A DNA stretch of 51,873 bases, taken from assembly GCF_014201835.1 (NCBI RefSeq), contig NZ_JACHFH010000022.1:1-51873 (forward strand), read 5' to 3'. The translations under genes and the position numbers were made by a program. This document shows positions 18,348-28,541 of this stretch, piece by piece. Numbering within the stretch: the first letter of the stretch is position 1; each line of letters opens with the position of its first letter. The notes below the pieces were generated by a model that was not told the origin of the DNA, did no database searches, and saw only the letters and a list, made by a program, of their open reading frames with translations. The stretch is from Pectinatus brassicae. Its GTDB lineage: Bacteria; Bacillota; Negativicutes; Selenomonadales; Selenomonadaceae.

Positions 18348-18357
18348 ATATTATAAT
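18330..18357 (+). promoter_or_regulatory. clpB promoter
   Basis: TTGACT at 18330-18335 and TATAAT at 18352-18357 with a 16-nt spacer, 53 bp before the start codon. The -35 is inside the right arm of the palindrome, so a bound protein would block RNA polymerase. Confidence 0.6.
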
Positions 18358-18410
18358 AATATTAGTTAGTAAATATTATATCAATTATCTTATTGTCAGG
18401 AGGACATATT

Positions 18411-20984
18411 ATGGCAGAAGAAAAATATACGCAAAAAGTTTTAACAGCACTGCAAAGTGCCCAGCAAAATGCCGCTATGCATTATCATCAGGAAATCACC
18501 TCTACACATCTTTTACTGGCACTAGTTAAAGAACCCGAGGGTTTATTAACAACAATTTTTGATGAATGCCAAACGGATTTACCAATGCTGAAAGTTCGTC
18601 TGGAACAATTACTCAACAAAATTCCGGCTGTAAAAGGTCAGGATCGTCTTTCTATGAGTGTAGAAATGGCTCGTGTTTTAGGCCGTGCACGGCAAATTGC
18701 TGATTCGATGAAAGATGATTACATCAGCACTGAACATCTTATGTTAGCAATAATTGACGATGCTGATGATGAAGTCAAAAAGGCTTGTAAAGAATTTAAT
18801 CTTAGCACTTCTAAAATCAAATCCATCATAAAAAATAACCGCAAACAAAATGTGAATTCGGATAATCCTGAAGGCGAATATAAAGCCTTACAAAAATATG
18901 GTCGTGACCTTACCGCTGCAGCTCGCCGCGGCAAACTTGACCCCGTAATCGGCCGTGATGATGAAATACGACGTACTATTGAAATTCTATCCCGCCGTAC
19001 TAAAAACAATCCTGTACTTATCGGTGAACCTGGTGTCGGTAAAACAGCCATTGTCGAAGGACTGGCTCGCCGTATTATTGCCGGGGATGTACCTGAATCA
19101 CTAAAAAATAAGACCTTATATTCACTCGATTTGGGTGCACTGGTTGCTGGTGCTAAATTCCGTGGTGAATTCGAAGAAAGATTAAAAGCTGTTTTAAACG
19201 AAATTTCTAAATCTGATGGTCAAATCCTATTATTCATTGATGAAGTTCATACTGTTGTTGGTGCCGGTGCTGCCGAAGGAGCTATGGATGCCGGTAATAT
19301 CTTAAAACCAATGCTGGCTCGCGGTGAATTACGCTGTATTGGTGCTACCACATTAAATGAATACCGTAAATATATCGAAAAAGATACTGCTCTTGAACGT
19401 CGTTTCCAGCCAGTAATGGTAGGCGAACCAAATGTTGAAGATACCATTTCAATTTTACGTGGTATCAAAGAACGCTATGAAGTCCATCATGGTGTTAGAA
19501 TTCGTGATAACGCTTTAATATCAGCTGCTATCTTATCTGACAGATATATCTCTGACAGATTTTTGCCCGATAAAGCCATTGATTTAGTCGATGAAGCGGC
19601 CGCCAAGCTACGTACTGAAATTGAATCCATGCCAGCCCCTCTTGATGAAATACGCCGCAAAATCCTGCAGTTAAAAATTGAACAACAGGCTCTAACGAAA
19701 GAATCTGACGAAGCCTCAAAGACTCGTTTAGAAAAAATCTCTGAAGAAATAAAAACAGCGGAAACTGAAGAAGCTTCCTTAAAAACACAATGGGAACATG
19801 AAAAGCAATTAATCACCCGCACCCGTGGCATTAAGCAGGAAATCGACAACGTAAAAACTGAAATGGTACAGGCCGAACGTGATGGCAATTTAGCTAAAGC
19901 TTCCGAACTTCGCTATGGGAAATTGCCGGAACTAGAAAAAGAACTTTCTGCCCAGGAAAAATCCATGTCAGAAAATCAGGACAGTCAGCTACTAAAAGAA
20001 GAAGTTGCTGAAGAGGATATCGCTAAAGTTGTGAGTCGCTGGACTGGTATCCCTGTTGCTAAAATGATGACTGGTGAACGAGAAAAACTTATCCATCTTG
20101 AAGACGAACTGCATAAACGTGTAATCGGACAGGACGAGGCTGTAAAAAGTGTCAGTGAAGCTATTTTAAGAGCACGTGCCGGCATAAAGGATCCTAATCG
20201 CCCGATTGGCTCCTTTATTTTCCTTGGCCCAACTGGTGTAGGCAAAACCGAGCTTGCCAAAACCTTAGCTGAATCATTATTCGATGATGAAAAATCAATG
20301 ATCCGCATTGATATGTCTGAATACATGGAAAAACATTCTGTATCACGTTTAATTGGTGCTCCTCCCGGTTATGTAGGCTATGATGAAGGTGGGCAGTTAA
20401 CTGAAGCTGTACGTCGTCGTCCTTACAGTGTAATCTTGTTGGATGAAATCGAAAAAGCCCATACTGATATTTTTAATATTTTGCTGCAAATTCTCGATGA
20501 CGGTCGTCTTACCGATGGTAAGGGACGCGTAGTTAATTTCAAAAACACTGTTATCATCATGACTTCCAATCTTGGTTCACATAATATTTTAGAAGCTACT
20601 GATTTTACCACAGCGCAAACAGAAGTCATGGAGTTGTTAAAGAATTATTTCCGCCCTGAATTTTTAAATCGTATTGATGATATTATAGTATTTAAAGGCT
20701 TAGCCAAACAGCAAGTCAAAAAAATTGCTGCTATACTATTAGAAAGTTTAAATAAACGCCTGCAAAAACAAGTAAAAATTTCTTTGCATTATTCTGAAGA
20801 AGTATTAGATAAGCTTGCCGAAGAAGGATTTGATCCGCATTTTGGCGCACGCCCCTTACGCCGCCTATTAACCAATACTATTGAAACCGAATTAAGTAAA
20901 GAAATAATCAAAGGTACTATCACCGAAGGGCAAACTGCCAATATAAATCTTATTGATGGCGAACTATCCTTCTCAACACTATAA
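18411..20984 (+). CDS. clpB: ATP-dependent chaperone ClpB (protein disaggregase)
   Basis: 857 residues from the ATG at 18411 with AGGAGG at 18398-18403. Order: N-terminal Clp repeat domain (about 5-145), first AAA+ with Walker A GEPGVGKT (205-212) and [12 protein letters not shown], coiled-coil middle domain (about 400-525, rich in Glu/Lys), second AAA+ with Walker A GPTGVGKT (606-613) and LLDEIEKAH, then the ClpB D2-small domain. The long middle domain identifies ClpB and not ClpC or ClpA; no ClpP tripeptide loop is expected. It works with DnaK to rescue aggregated proteins after heat. Control through the palindrome at its promoter is likely. Confidence 0.95.
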   Translation: MAEEKYTQKVLTALQSAQQNAAMHYHQEITSTHLLLALVKEPEGLLTTIFDECQTDLPMLKVRLEQLLNKIPAVKGQDRLSMSVEMARVLGRARQIADSMKDDYISTEHLMLAIIDDADDEVKKACKEFNLSTSKIKSIIKNNRKQNVNSDNPEGEYKALQKYGRDLTAAARRGKLDPVIGRDDEIRRTIEILSRRTKNNPVLIGEPGVGKTAIVEGLARRIIAGDVPESLKNKTLYSLDLGALVAGAKFRGEFEERLKAVLNEISKSDGQILLFIDEVHTVVGAGAAEGAMDAGNILKPMLARGELRCIGATTLNEYRKYIEKDTALERRFQPVMVGEPNVEDTISILRGIKERYEVHHGVRIRDNALISAAILSDRYISDRFLPDKAIDLVDEAAAKLRTEIESMPAPLDEIRRKILQLKIEQQALTKESDEASKTRLEKISEEIKTAETEEASLKTQWEHEKQLITRTRGIKQEIDNVKTEMVQAERDGNLAKASELRYGKLPELEKELSAQEKSMSENQDSQLLKEEVAEEDIAKVVSRWTGIPVAKMMTGEREKLIHLEDELHKRVIGQDEAVKSVSEAILRARAGIKDPNRPIGSFIFLGPTGVGKTELAKTLAESLFDDEKSMIRIDMSEYMEKHSVSRLIGAPPGYVGYDEGGQLTEAVRRRPYSVILLDEIEKAHTDIFNILLQILDDGRLTDGKGRVVNFKNTVIIMTSNLGSHNILEATDFTTAQTEVMELLKNYFRPEFLNRIDDIIVFKGLAKQQVKKIAAILLESLNKRLQKQVKISLHYSEEVLDKLAEEGFDPHFGARPLRRLLTNTIETELSKEIIKGTITEGQTANINLIDGELSFSTL

Positions 20985-21029
20985 AAAACAGCGTCACTTT
21001 TATCCTTTTTAAAAGTGACGCTGTTTTTT
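20985..21029 (+). terminator. Rho-independent terminator of clpB
   Basis: Stem AACAGCGTCACTTTT with AAAAGTGACGCTGTT, then six T. It begins directly after the clpB stop codon. Confidence 0.9.
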
Positions 21030-21091
21030 ATTTATTTGCAGGGATTGTACGCTATTTGGCGAATTGTCTATTTATGAAGGAGATGGTCTCT

Positions 21092-21286
21092 ATGGAATAT
21101 TTCTCTAATGCTGCTGCAACACCAACTATTTGGAGCGATAATGGCAAAGAAAATATAATTCGTGCTGGCGGAATGTATATACTTGTGACAAGTGATGGTG
21201 AAAAAATCAACTTGGGTACCACAAGAATTCCCGCCAAAGAAAAATTACGACAGCTCGATAAATTAAAAAATTTTTCCAAGCTGTAA
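21092..21286 (+). CDS. Small protein of unknown function (64 aa)
   Basis: I do not recognise this protein. The ATG at 21092 follows a GAAGGAGAT ribosome binding site, which favours it over the longer frame from 21056. It has no membrane segment or cysteines, and it is basic at the C-terminus (KEKLRQLDKLKNFSKL), with a glycine-containing middle (RAGGMYILVTSDGEKINLG) that looks like a short beta hairpin. It stands alone between the clpB terminator and its own terminator, so it is a separate transcription unit. An overlapping frame on the other strand is judged a shadow. Confidence 0.6.
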   Translation: MEYFSNAAATPTIWSDNGKENIIRAGGMYILVTSDGEKINLGTTRIPAKEKLRQLDKLKNFSKL

Positions 21287-21322
21287 TCAATAAAATTCAT
21301 ATTGGCTTGAATTTTACTAAAG

Positions 21323-21360
21323 GAACAGGCAAATTTATATATTTTGCTTGTTCTTTTTTA
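21323..21360 (+). terminator. Rho-independent terminator after the 64-aa gene
   Basis: Stem GAACAGGCAAA (21323-21333) with TTTGCTTGTTC (21343-21353), one G-T pair, followed by TTTTTTA. Confidence 0.75.
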
Positions 21361-21468
21361 TTTTTTATGACATTTAAGTTTCTATATAAAAGTGCTATAA
21401 TATGATCTTATATGACAACTTTTTACATATAAATTTTTAGGAATATTTATAACAAAGGATGGGGTATT

Positions 21469-23190
21469 TTGAATTTTATTGAAAATCTGAAGGTCAAGCA
21501 AAAATTGCTTGTAATGTTTACTGTATTGATGGCAGCATTATTTGCTGTTGGCGTAATTGGGTACTACTTTCTTAACAAAACCAACACTAACCTACACAAG
21601 ATGTATGCCGAAAATTTAATTTCTGTTGAATTAATTAATGAAAACATGTCCGCTGCACATCGCATTGAATCAGATATGCATGCCTTGATGGTCACTACCG
21701 ATGAAAATGAAAATCAGGAATTGCTAAATGATATAAATGTCAATGCCAAAAAATTTGACAGCAATTTAACCAAGTATGAACAATTACCTCTAAGCGATAG
21801 TGTCCGCAGTCAATTGCAGGAAATAAAAAAGGATTTAGCCCAATATCGTTCCGTACGACAGCGCGTACTAGCTCTTGCTACACAAAATAAAAATCAGGAA
21901 GCCTACACTTTATTCCATGCTGAAGGTAAAAGCATTTCCCAAAAATTCATGAGTGAATTATCCTCACTGTCTAAGGATATTAATAAATCAGCCGATACCA
22001 TGAATCAGCAAAATAATGTTGATTTTGCTTTTGCCAATAAACTATTTATCGGTATTATTCTCGTTGGACTTCTTCTTGGTTTTTCACTAGGCTGGTTAAT
22101 TATTAAACAAATTTCAACCCGCATGAAACAGGTCGTTGATTTCTTAAATATTTTGGCATCAGGTGATTTTTCGCAACCAGTACCTGAACACAGTATGCAG
22201 GACAACAGCGAATTCGGTGAAGTTTCCCGTACTGTTGATGCTATGCAAAAAAGCATTGTTAATCTTTTACATAAGGTTGCCACGCTGGCAGAACAATTAG
22301 CGGCCTCTTCCGAGCAGTTATCAGCAAGTGCTGAACAATCAGCGCAAGCTTCCAACCAGGTTGCCGGCTCTGTGACTCATGTTGCAACCAGCGCCGAAAA
22401 ACAGGCTAGCCTCACATCCAATGCCGACACACTTGTTCAGCGCATAGCATCTGCTATGAATACAGTTGCCAATAACACACAGACTGTAGCTGGTTCTGCT
22501 GAAAAAACTACCAGCATGGCCAATGATGGTGAAGATGCTGTAAAAAAAGCTGTAGATCAGATGAAGATTATTGAAAATAAAACCAATGACACTGCGGCTG
22601 TTATAAATGATTTAGAAGAAAAATCACAGCAAATCAGCCAAATTGTTGATGTCATCTCCGATATCTCAGGTCAAACTAACTTATTAGCATTAAATGCTGC
22701 CATTGAAGCAGCTCGTGCTGGCGAAGCTGGCAAAGGTTTTGCAGTTGTTGCTGGTGAAGTGGGCAAGCTTGCTGAACAATCACAAGATGCCGCCAAGCAA
22801 ATCAATACTTTAATAACGCAAATTCAAGGAAAAACAACTAATGCTGTTAATTTTATGAATGACAGTAAAAATGAAGTAAATACGGGTGCTGCTGTTATTT
22901 CTGATACCGGCTCAACTTTCGAACAAATTATTCATATGATAAAGGATATGAGCAACCAGATTCGGGAAATTGCCGCTTCCATACAGGAAGTAAGTGGTCA
23001 TACAGTAAGCATTGTTAGTGCTGTACGCGATATTGATGATGAAAGCAAAAAAGCTACTGAAGAAACTCAGACCATCTCGGCTGCTACCGAAGAACAATCG
23101 GCTTCTATCGAGGAAATAGCTTCATCCAGCCAGCATTTGGCACAAATGGCTGATGAGTTGCAGCAAGCTATTAACACTTTTAAACTATAA
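21469..23190 (+). CDS. Methyl-accepting chemotaxis protein with four-helix-bundle sensor
   Basis: 573 residues from a TTG start behind an AAAGGATGGGG site. Membrane segments at about 10-32 and 188-210 flank a periplasmic helical sensor of about 155 residues (4HB_MCP type). HAMP follows (about 210-265), then the cytoplasmic signalling coiled coil. The hairpin tip is [16 protein letters not shown]. After the tip it reads [10 protein letters not shown] where most receptors have [10 protein letters not shown], a small departure from a very conserved stretch that contacts CheA/CheW. Ligand unknown. It stands alone with its own terminator; no che genes are in the window. Confidence 0.92.
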   Translation: MNFIENLKVKQKLLVMFTVLMAALFAVGVIGYYFLNKTNTNLHKMYAENLISVELINENMSAAHRIESDMHALMVTTDENENQELLNDINVNAKKFDSNLTKYEQLPLSDSVRSQLQEIKKDLAQYRSVRQRVLALATQNKNQEAYTLFHAEGKSISQKFMSELSSLSKDINKSADTMNQQNNVDFAFANKLFIGIILVGLLLGFSLGWLIIKQISTRMKQVVDFLNILASGDFSQPVPEHSMQDNSEFGEVSRTVDAMQKSIVNLLHKVATLAEQLAASSEQLSASAEQSAQASNQVAGSVTHVATSAEKQASLTSNADTLVQRIASAMNTVANNTQTVAGSAEKTTSMANDGEDAVKKAVDQMKIIENKTNDTAAVINDLEEKSQQISQIVDVISDISGQTNLLALNAAIEAARAGEAGKGFAVVAGEVGKLAEQSQDAAKQINTLITQIQGKTTNAVNFMNDSKNEVNTGAAVISDTGSTFEQIIHMIKDMSNQIREIAASIQEVSGHTVSIVSAVRDIDDESKKATEETQTISAATEEQSASIEEIASSSQHLAQMADELQQAINTFKL

Positions 23191-23316
23191 AACAATGGCA
23201 GTATTTTCACTAACATACTGCAGCATAAAATAAAAATGCTCTTTATTTAAATTATCTATTGCAATTCAGCTTGATAAGAACTATAATAATCACGAACTAA
23301 TTATTATCTTACTTTC

Positions 23317-23352
23317 TCCTGCATCTATTCTGTGGTGCAGGATTTTTTTTTA
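23317..23352 (+). terminator. Rho-independent terminator after the first chemoreceptor
   Basis: Stem TCCTGCATC (23317-23325) with GGTGCAGGA (23334-23342), then a run of eight or nine T. Confidence 0.8.
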
Positions 23353-23386
23353 TTTTATTTTCTATAAAATTTCCCCGCTAAAATTC

Positions 23387-24730
23387 TCATATTTTTTCAT
23401 CAGCATTATTATATAATATATATTTATTTTTACCTGAATTTTTAGCATTATACATGGCTATATCAGCCTGTTTCATCAATTCTTTTACTGTTACCGCATT
23501 ATATGGATAAATGCTTACACCAATACTTACTGTTATTTCAACTATATTATTCTCTATTTTATAAGGTTTGCCAATATTCGTAATAATTCTTTTAGCAATT
23601 TTAATAATATTTTTTTCTTCCTGAAAATCGTAAATTATTATAGTAAACTCATCACCGCCTAATCTGGCCACAAAATCTCTCCTGCTAGTGATATTTTTTA
23701 GCCGTTTAGCTACCATCTTTAACAGCAAATCTCCGATATCATGACCCAGAGTATCATTCACCTGTTTAAATCCATCAAGATCCAGAAAGCATACTGCCAA
23801 TATATTTTTTTCTTTTTTAGCTAAATTTATCATTTTAGCTAGTTGTTTTTGAAAAAAAAGTCTATTAGGCAGTCCTGTTAATGAATCATGCACAGCCTGA
23901 TTATAAAGTTCTTTTTCATATTTAACCCGTTCTGATAAATCTGTATACACTACCACATACATAATTTTCTGGGTTATTTCATTGGGCACAGCATTTATCG
24001 TCACCCAGGATAGAGCTAATCTCCCCATTTTATCCTTATTCCACATTTCCCCTGACCATTTATATTTTTTTAATAATGAATCCCAGATATTTTTATAAAA
24101 GTTTTCATCGTGTTTGTCTGATCGTAATAGTCTGGTATTTTTATCCAATAATTCGTCTTTGCTATATCCTGTCATTTTTATGAATGCTGGATTAGTTGCT
24201 TTTATATTTCCTTTGTAATCTGTTATTATCATGCCCTCAGTAGCATTCTCAAATATTTTTTCAATCAATTTTAATCGTAAATTTATTTCTCTTAATTTTG
24301 TATTAGATTCTTTTAATTTTTCATTTTGCTGTAATATCCTATTTTCTATATTTTTTATATATGTAATATCACTAACTATAGCTATAACACCTAAAACGTC
24401 TTCATCATTTATTATTGGTGCCAGTGATGCTGATATATTTAAATATTTTTTGTTTTTATGCAATCGTATACTTTCATAGTGAGCAATTTTTTCGCCGTTT
24501 TTTATCTTGTTAAAATTTACTTTCAATTCCGCACGCCATTCATTTGGAACCAGTATATCTAATCGTTCACCTATTATTTCCTCTTTAGCATAACCAAATA
24601 TTTTCACTGCACCATTATTCCAATTAACTATCGTTCCATTTAAACTAAGCACAATAATGGCTTCATTGGACGAATCTATTACTACTTTCAGCCACTCATA
24701 ATTATTTTGAAAAGCATTTAATTTATTCAT
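23387..24730 (-). CDS. Diguanylate cyclase with two PAS domains
   Basis: 447 residues, no membrane segment, so probably cytoplasmic. PAS 1 covers about 10-130 with a PAC-like end, a short coiled coil follows, PAS 2 covers about 160-275, and GGDEF covers about 285-440. The active-site motif is intact (RLGGDEFTI) and the start of the domain has LTGLPNR. The product would be cyclic di-GMP. The inhibitory RxxD site expected just before the motif reads SRRD, so product inhibition may be weak. No EAL or HD-GYP domain is attached. The AAGGAG site before the ATG at 24730 supports the start. It is transcribed away from nifJ's end. Confidence 0.9.
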   Translation of the reverse strand: MNKLNAFQNNYEWLKVVIDSSNEAIIVLSLNGTIVNWNNGAVKIFGYAKEEIIGERLDILVPNEWRAELKVNFNKIKNGEKIAHYESIRLHKNKKYLNISASLAPIINDEDVLGVIAIVSDITYIKNIENRILQQNEKLKESNTKLREINLRLKLIEKIFENATEGMIITDYKGNIKATNPAFIKMTGYSKDELLDKNTRLLRSDKHDENFYKNIWDSLLKKYKWSGEMWNKDKMGRLALSWVTINAVPNEITQKIMYVVVYTDLSERVKYEKELYNQAVHDSLTGLPNRLFFQKQLAKMINLAKKEKNILAVCFLDLDGFKQVNDTLGHDIGDLLLKMVAKRLKNITSRRDFVARLGGDEFTIIIYDFQEEKNIIKIAKRIITNIGKPYKIENNIVEITVSIGVSIYPYNAVTVKELMKQADIAMYNAKNSGKNKYILYNNADEKI

Positions 24731-24861
24731 CTATGTATAACTCCTTTTAAAATATATTAACCTGCATCTAAAAATAATAATATAAGCAACTATATAATAA
24801 TATTATTATATTTTAATATTTTATTCCCTGCTTTTTCCCTAAAAAAGAACTGCCATTTGCA

Positions 24862-24907
24862 GTAAAAAAAGTTCCCATCTTTAAAATTTTAAAGATGGGA
24901 ACTTTTA
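24862..24907 (-). terminator. Terminator of nifJ
   Basis: Perfect 20-bp palindrome (24867-24906) built on GTTCCCATCTTTAAAA and its complement, followed on the minus strand by seven T. Confidence 0.85.
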
Positions 24908-24920
24908 TATAAAGCAAAGT

Positions 24921-27900
24921 TTATTTACCAGCTAGCTTTTTATAACCTTCAAGACGTTCCTTAGCATCCTGCTCGGTTTTTTCAAATAATGCATCAGCTG
25001 TATCAGGATAGCTGCGTTTCAAGGAATTGTAACGAACTTCACCCATGAGGAATTCTTTAAAATCAGCTGTAGGTTCTTTGGAATCTAAGCTGAATGGATT
25101 TTTTTCTGTATTGCGAAGTTCTGGGTTATACCGGAAGTTAGCCCAGTAACCTGCTTCAGTAGCACGTTTTGCTTCAATCTGGCTTTTGCCCATACCAATT
25201 TTAATACCATGATTAATACATGGTGCATAAGCAATAATGACAGATGGTCCCTTATAGCTTTCAGCTTCAACGATAGCTTTTAGGGTTTGGTTTTTATCTG
25301 CTCCCATATTAATCTGGGCTACATAAACATAACCATAAGACATTGCCATCATGCCAAGATCTTTTTTCTTGGTCTTTTTACCAGTAGCAGCAAATTGAGC
25401 AATAGCCGCAGCTGGAGTTGCTTTAGAAGACTGTCCGCCAGTATTAGAATAAACTTCAGTATCCATTACTAAAACATTTACATCTTCACCGGAAGCTAAA
25501 ACATGGTCAAGTCCGCCATAACCGATATCATATGCCCAGCCATCACCGCCAAATATCCATTGGGAGCGTTTGACAAAGAAATCTTTCTGGTCATAAATCT
25601 GGTTAAGCAGTTCATTACTGCCTTTTTCTGTTTCTAAAACAGCAATAAGGGCATCAGCACGATCACGTGTACCTTCACCATCATCGATTTTTTCGACCCA
25701 TTCTTCCATAGCAGCTTTTAATTCAGCACTTACACCATTAGCCATAGCTGTTTTCATATTATCCGCTAAAGTACTGCGTACAGCCTTACTGCCAAGATGC
25801 ATGCCTAAACCATATTCAGCATTATCTTCAAACAAGGAGTTAGCCCAAGCAGGACCATGTCCTTTATGATTGGTTGTATAAGGCATAGAAGGAGCAGCAG
25901 CGCCCCAAATTGAGGAACAACCGGTAGCATTAGCTACCAACATACGGTCACCGTAAAGCTGGGTGATAAGTTTTACATAAGGTGTTTCACCGCAACCAGC
26001 ACAAGCACCAGAGAATTCCAATAATGGTTTTTCAAACTGGCTGCCCTTTAAGGTTGTTTTCTTCATTGGATTTTGCTTAGGTGCAACTTTTTCAGCATCC
26101 ATAGCATAATCAAATATTGGCTGTTTAGGTGCCTGAGTATCAAATGGTTTCATTTCCAAAGCCTTAGCTTTAGGGGCAGGACAAATCTGGGCACAGTTAC
26201 CGCAGCCACTGCAGTCGTAAGGTGAAACAACAATACTAAAGTACATATCTTTAGCTCCAAGAGCAGGTTTAAATTGCATTCCTTCAGGAGCATTATTTTT
26301 TTCTTCTTCACTAACAAGAACCGGACGAATTACAGCATGCGGACAAACAAACGCACACTGATTACATTGGATACAGTTGTCTGGCAGCCATTCCGGTACA
26401 TTAATAGCTATACCGCGTTTTTCATATGCTGCTGTTCCCACTGGGAATGTACCATCTTCCATGCCTTTATTAAATGCACTTACAGGCAGTTTATCGCCTT
26501 CTTGACGATTCATAGGAACTAAAATATCTTTGACAAATGCTGGTACTTGCTTTTCTTCTTTGACTTCATCAACAGCATTTGCCCAATCAGCTGGTACATT
26601 GATTTTTACAACAGCTTCAATACCTTTATCTACTGCACCATTATTCATGTCAACGATATTCTGGCCTTTTTTGCCATAAGATGAAACAATCGCATCTTTT
26701 AAGTATTTAACAGCTTCATCAATTGGAATAATATTGGTAAGTTTAAAGAAAGCTGACTGCATAACCATATTGAAACGTCCGCCAAGACCAAGTTCCTGCG
26801 CAATCTTAACAGCATTAACAACATAGAAATTAATATTATTTTTAGCTAAGTATCGTTTCATATATGCCGGCAGTTCATTGGCAAGATCAGCTTCTGTCCA
26901 ATGAGTGTTGAGCAGGAAAGTACCGCCTGATTTAAGGCCTGCCAATAAATCATATTTATGCACATAAGATTCCTGTGAACAGGAAATAAAATTAGCTTTA
27001 TTAATAAGATATGGTGAGGTTATCGGCAATTTACCAAAACGTAAATGGGACATGGTAATACCACCGGATTTTTTGGAATCATAAGCAAAATAGGCCTGAG
27101 CATACATATCAGTCTTATCACCGATGATTTTTACAGCGCTCTTATTAGCCCCGACTGTACCATCTGAGCCTAAGCCCCAGAATTTACAGGTTGTAGTTCC
27201 TTCTGGTGTAAAGTCAAGATCTTTTGGATATTTAGCAAGTGATGTATGGGTAACATCATCTTCGATGCTAAGTGTAAAGCTATTCTTCGGAGCAGCTTTT
27301 TTAAGTTCTTCATAAACAGCAAGAACATGGTCAGGTGTTACATCTTTACCACCAAGACCATAACGACCACCAACAATAACAGGATTTATATCCCTGTCAT
27401 ATAGTGCCGTTTTTACATCCATATATAAAGGTTCGCCCTGAGCACCAGGTTCTTTAGTGCGGTCAAGTACAGCAATTTTCTTAACAGACTTAGGAAGTGC
27501 CTGTAATAAATGTTTGATGGAGAATGGACGATATAAATGAACGGTTAAAATACCGGTTTTTTCACCCTGGGCATTTAAATAATCCACAGCCTGGGCTGCT
27601 GTATCACAAATAGATCCCATAGCAATAATTACACGGTCGGCATCAGCTGCACCATAATAATTGAATAAATGATATTCGCGACCAGTTATTTTTGTAATAT
27701 CCTGCATACATTCTTCTACCATATCAGGAATAGCATCATAATAAGTATTTACTGCTTCTCTTTCCTGGAAATAGATATCAGGGTTCTGGTTAGTACCGCG
27801 GGTAACAGGATGATCTGGATTTAGTGCATTGTGACGGAATTCATTTACTGCTTTCCAGTCAAGCATTTTTCCCAAATCATTATAATCTATAACTTCAATC

Positions 27901-28445
27901 TTTTGAATTTCATGTGATGTTCTAAAACCATCAAAGAAATTGACGAAAGGAATCTTCCCTTTTATTGCAACGAGATGAGCTACAGCACTTAAATCCATAA
28001 CCTGCTGTACACTGCTTTCAGCCAGCATTGCGCAGCCAGTTTGGCGAACGGCCATAACATCTTGATGATCTCCAAAAATATTTAATGAAGATGTCGCTAA
28101 AGCACGGGCACTAACATGAAAAACACCTGGTAAAAGTTCACCGGAAATTTTATACATATTAGGAATCATCAACAATAGCCCTTGTGATGCTGTATATGTG
28201 GTGGTTAATGCACCAGCCTGCAAAGAACCATGAACGGTACCTGCTGCACCTGCTTCAGATTGCATCTCAACAACGTTAACTTTCTGTCCAAAAAGGTTTT
28301 TAGTACCTTTTGCAGCCATTTCGTCAACGACTTCCGCCATTGGGGAAGATGGTGTAATAGGATAAATAGCAGCAACATCTGTAAATGCATATGACACATA
28401 AGCTGCAGCTGTATTTCCATCCATGGTCTTCATTTTTTTACTCAT
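24921..28445 (-). CDS. nifJ: Pyruvate:ferredoxin (flavodoxin) oxidoreductase
   Basis: 1174 residues, the single-chain homodimeric form. It converts pyruvate and CoA into acetyl-CoA, CO2 and reduced ferredoxin, the key step of anaerobic pyruvate breakdown. The N-terminal domain has YPITPSSPMAE; the gamma-type domain and domain III follow. Two 4Fe-4S clusters sit near residues 690-705 (CIQCNQCAFVCP) and 745-760 (CSGCGNCAQICP). A third cluster and the thiamine diphosphate site are near 810-850 (CAGCGE) and GDGWAYDIGYGGLDH near 970. C-terminal activation region present. AGGGAGAGA precedes the start. Monocistronic with its own strong terminator. Confidence 0.97.
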   Translation of the reverse strand: MSKKMKTMDGNTAAAYVSYAFTDVAAIYPITPSSPMAEVVDEMAAKGTKNLFGQKVNVVEMQSEAGAAGTVHGSLQAGALTTTYTASQGLLLMIPNMYKISGELLPGVFHVSARALATSSLNIFGDHQDVMAVRQTGCAMLAESSVQQVMDLSAVAHLVAIKGKIPFVNFFDGFRTSHEIQKIEVIDYNDLGKMLDWKAVNEFRHNALNPDHPVTRGTNQNPDIYFQEREAVNTYYDAIPDMVEECMQDITKITGREYHLFNYYGAADADRVIIAMGSICDTAAQAVDYLNAQGEKTGILTVHLYRPFSIKHLLQALPKSVKKIAVLDRTKEPGAQGEPLYMDVKTALYDRDINPVIVGGRYGLGGKDVTPDHVLAVYEELKKAAPKNSFTLSIEDDVTHTSLAKYPKDLDFTPEGTTTCKFWGLGSDGTVGANKSAVKIIGDKTDMYAQAYFAYDSKKSGGITMSHLRFGKLPITSPYLINKANFISCSQESYVHKYDLLAGLKSGGTFLLNTHWTEADLANELPAYMKRYLAKNNINFYVVNAVKIAQELGLGGRFNMVMQSAFFKLTNIIPIDEAVKYLKDAIVSSYGKKGQNIVDMNNGAVDKGIEAVVKINVPADWANAVDEVKEEKQVPAFVKDILVPMNRQEGDKLPVSAFNKGMEDGTFPVGTAAYEKRGIAINVPEWLPDNCIQCNQCAFVCPHAVIRPVLVSEEEKNNAPEGMQFKPALGAKDMYFSIVVSPYDCSGCGNCAQICPAPKAKALEMKPFDTQAPKQPIFDYAMDAEKVAPKQNPMKKTTLKGSQFEKPLLEFSGACAGCGETPYVKLITQLYGDRMLVANATGCSSIWGAAAPSMPYTTNHKGHGPAWANSLFEDNAEYGLGMHLGSKAVRSTLADNMKTAMANGVSAELKAAMEEWVEKIDDGEGTRDRADALIAVLETEKGSNELLNQIYDQKDFFVKRSQWIFGGDGWAYDIGYGGLDHVLASGEDVNVLVMDTEVYSNTGGQSSKATPAAAIAQFAATGKKTKKKDLGMMAMSYGYVYVAQINMGADKNQTLKAIVEAESYKGPSVIIAYAPCINHGIKIGMGKSQIEAKRATEAGYWANFRYNPELRNTEKNPFSLDSKEPTADFKEFLMGEVRYNSLKRSYPDTADALFEKTEQDAKERLEGYKKLAGK

Positions 28446-28541
28446 CGTATTCTCTCCCTTGTACTTATAATTTTATGATACACTGCGAATAAGAATAACA
28501 TATAATTATAATACACCTTTTTAAAATTATTATCAATTATA

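Noticed and set aside
18719-20629. Several minus-strand open frames inside clpB
   Set aside because: They are shadows of the strongly coding plus-strand frame; no start signals.
21052-21300. Minus-strand 82-aa frame opposite the 64-aa gene
   Set aside because: It has no ribosome binding site and the plus-strand frame has a good one.
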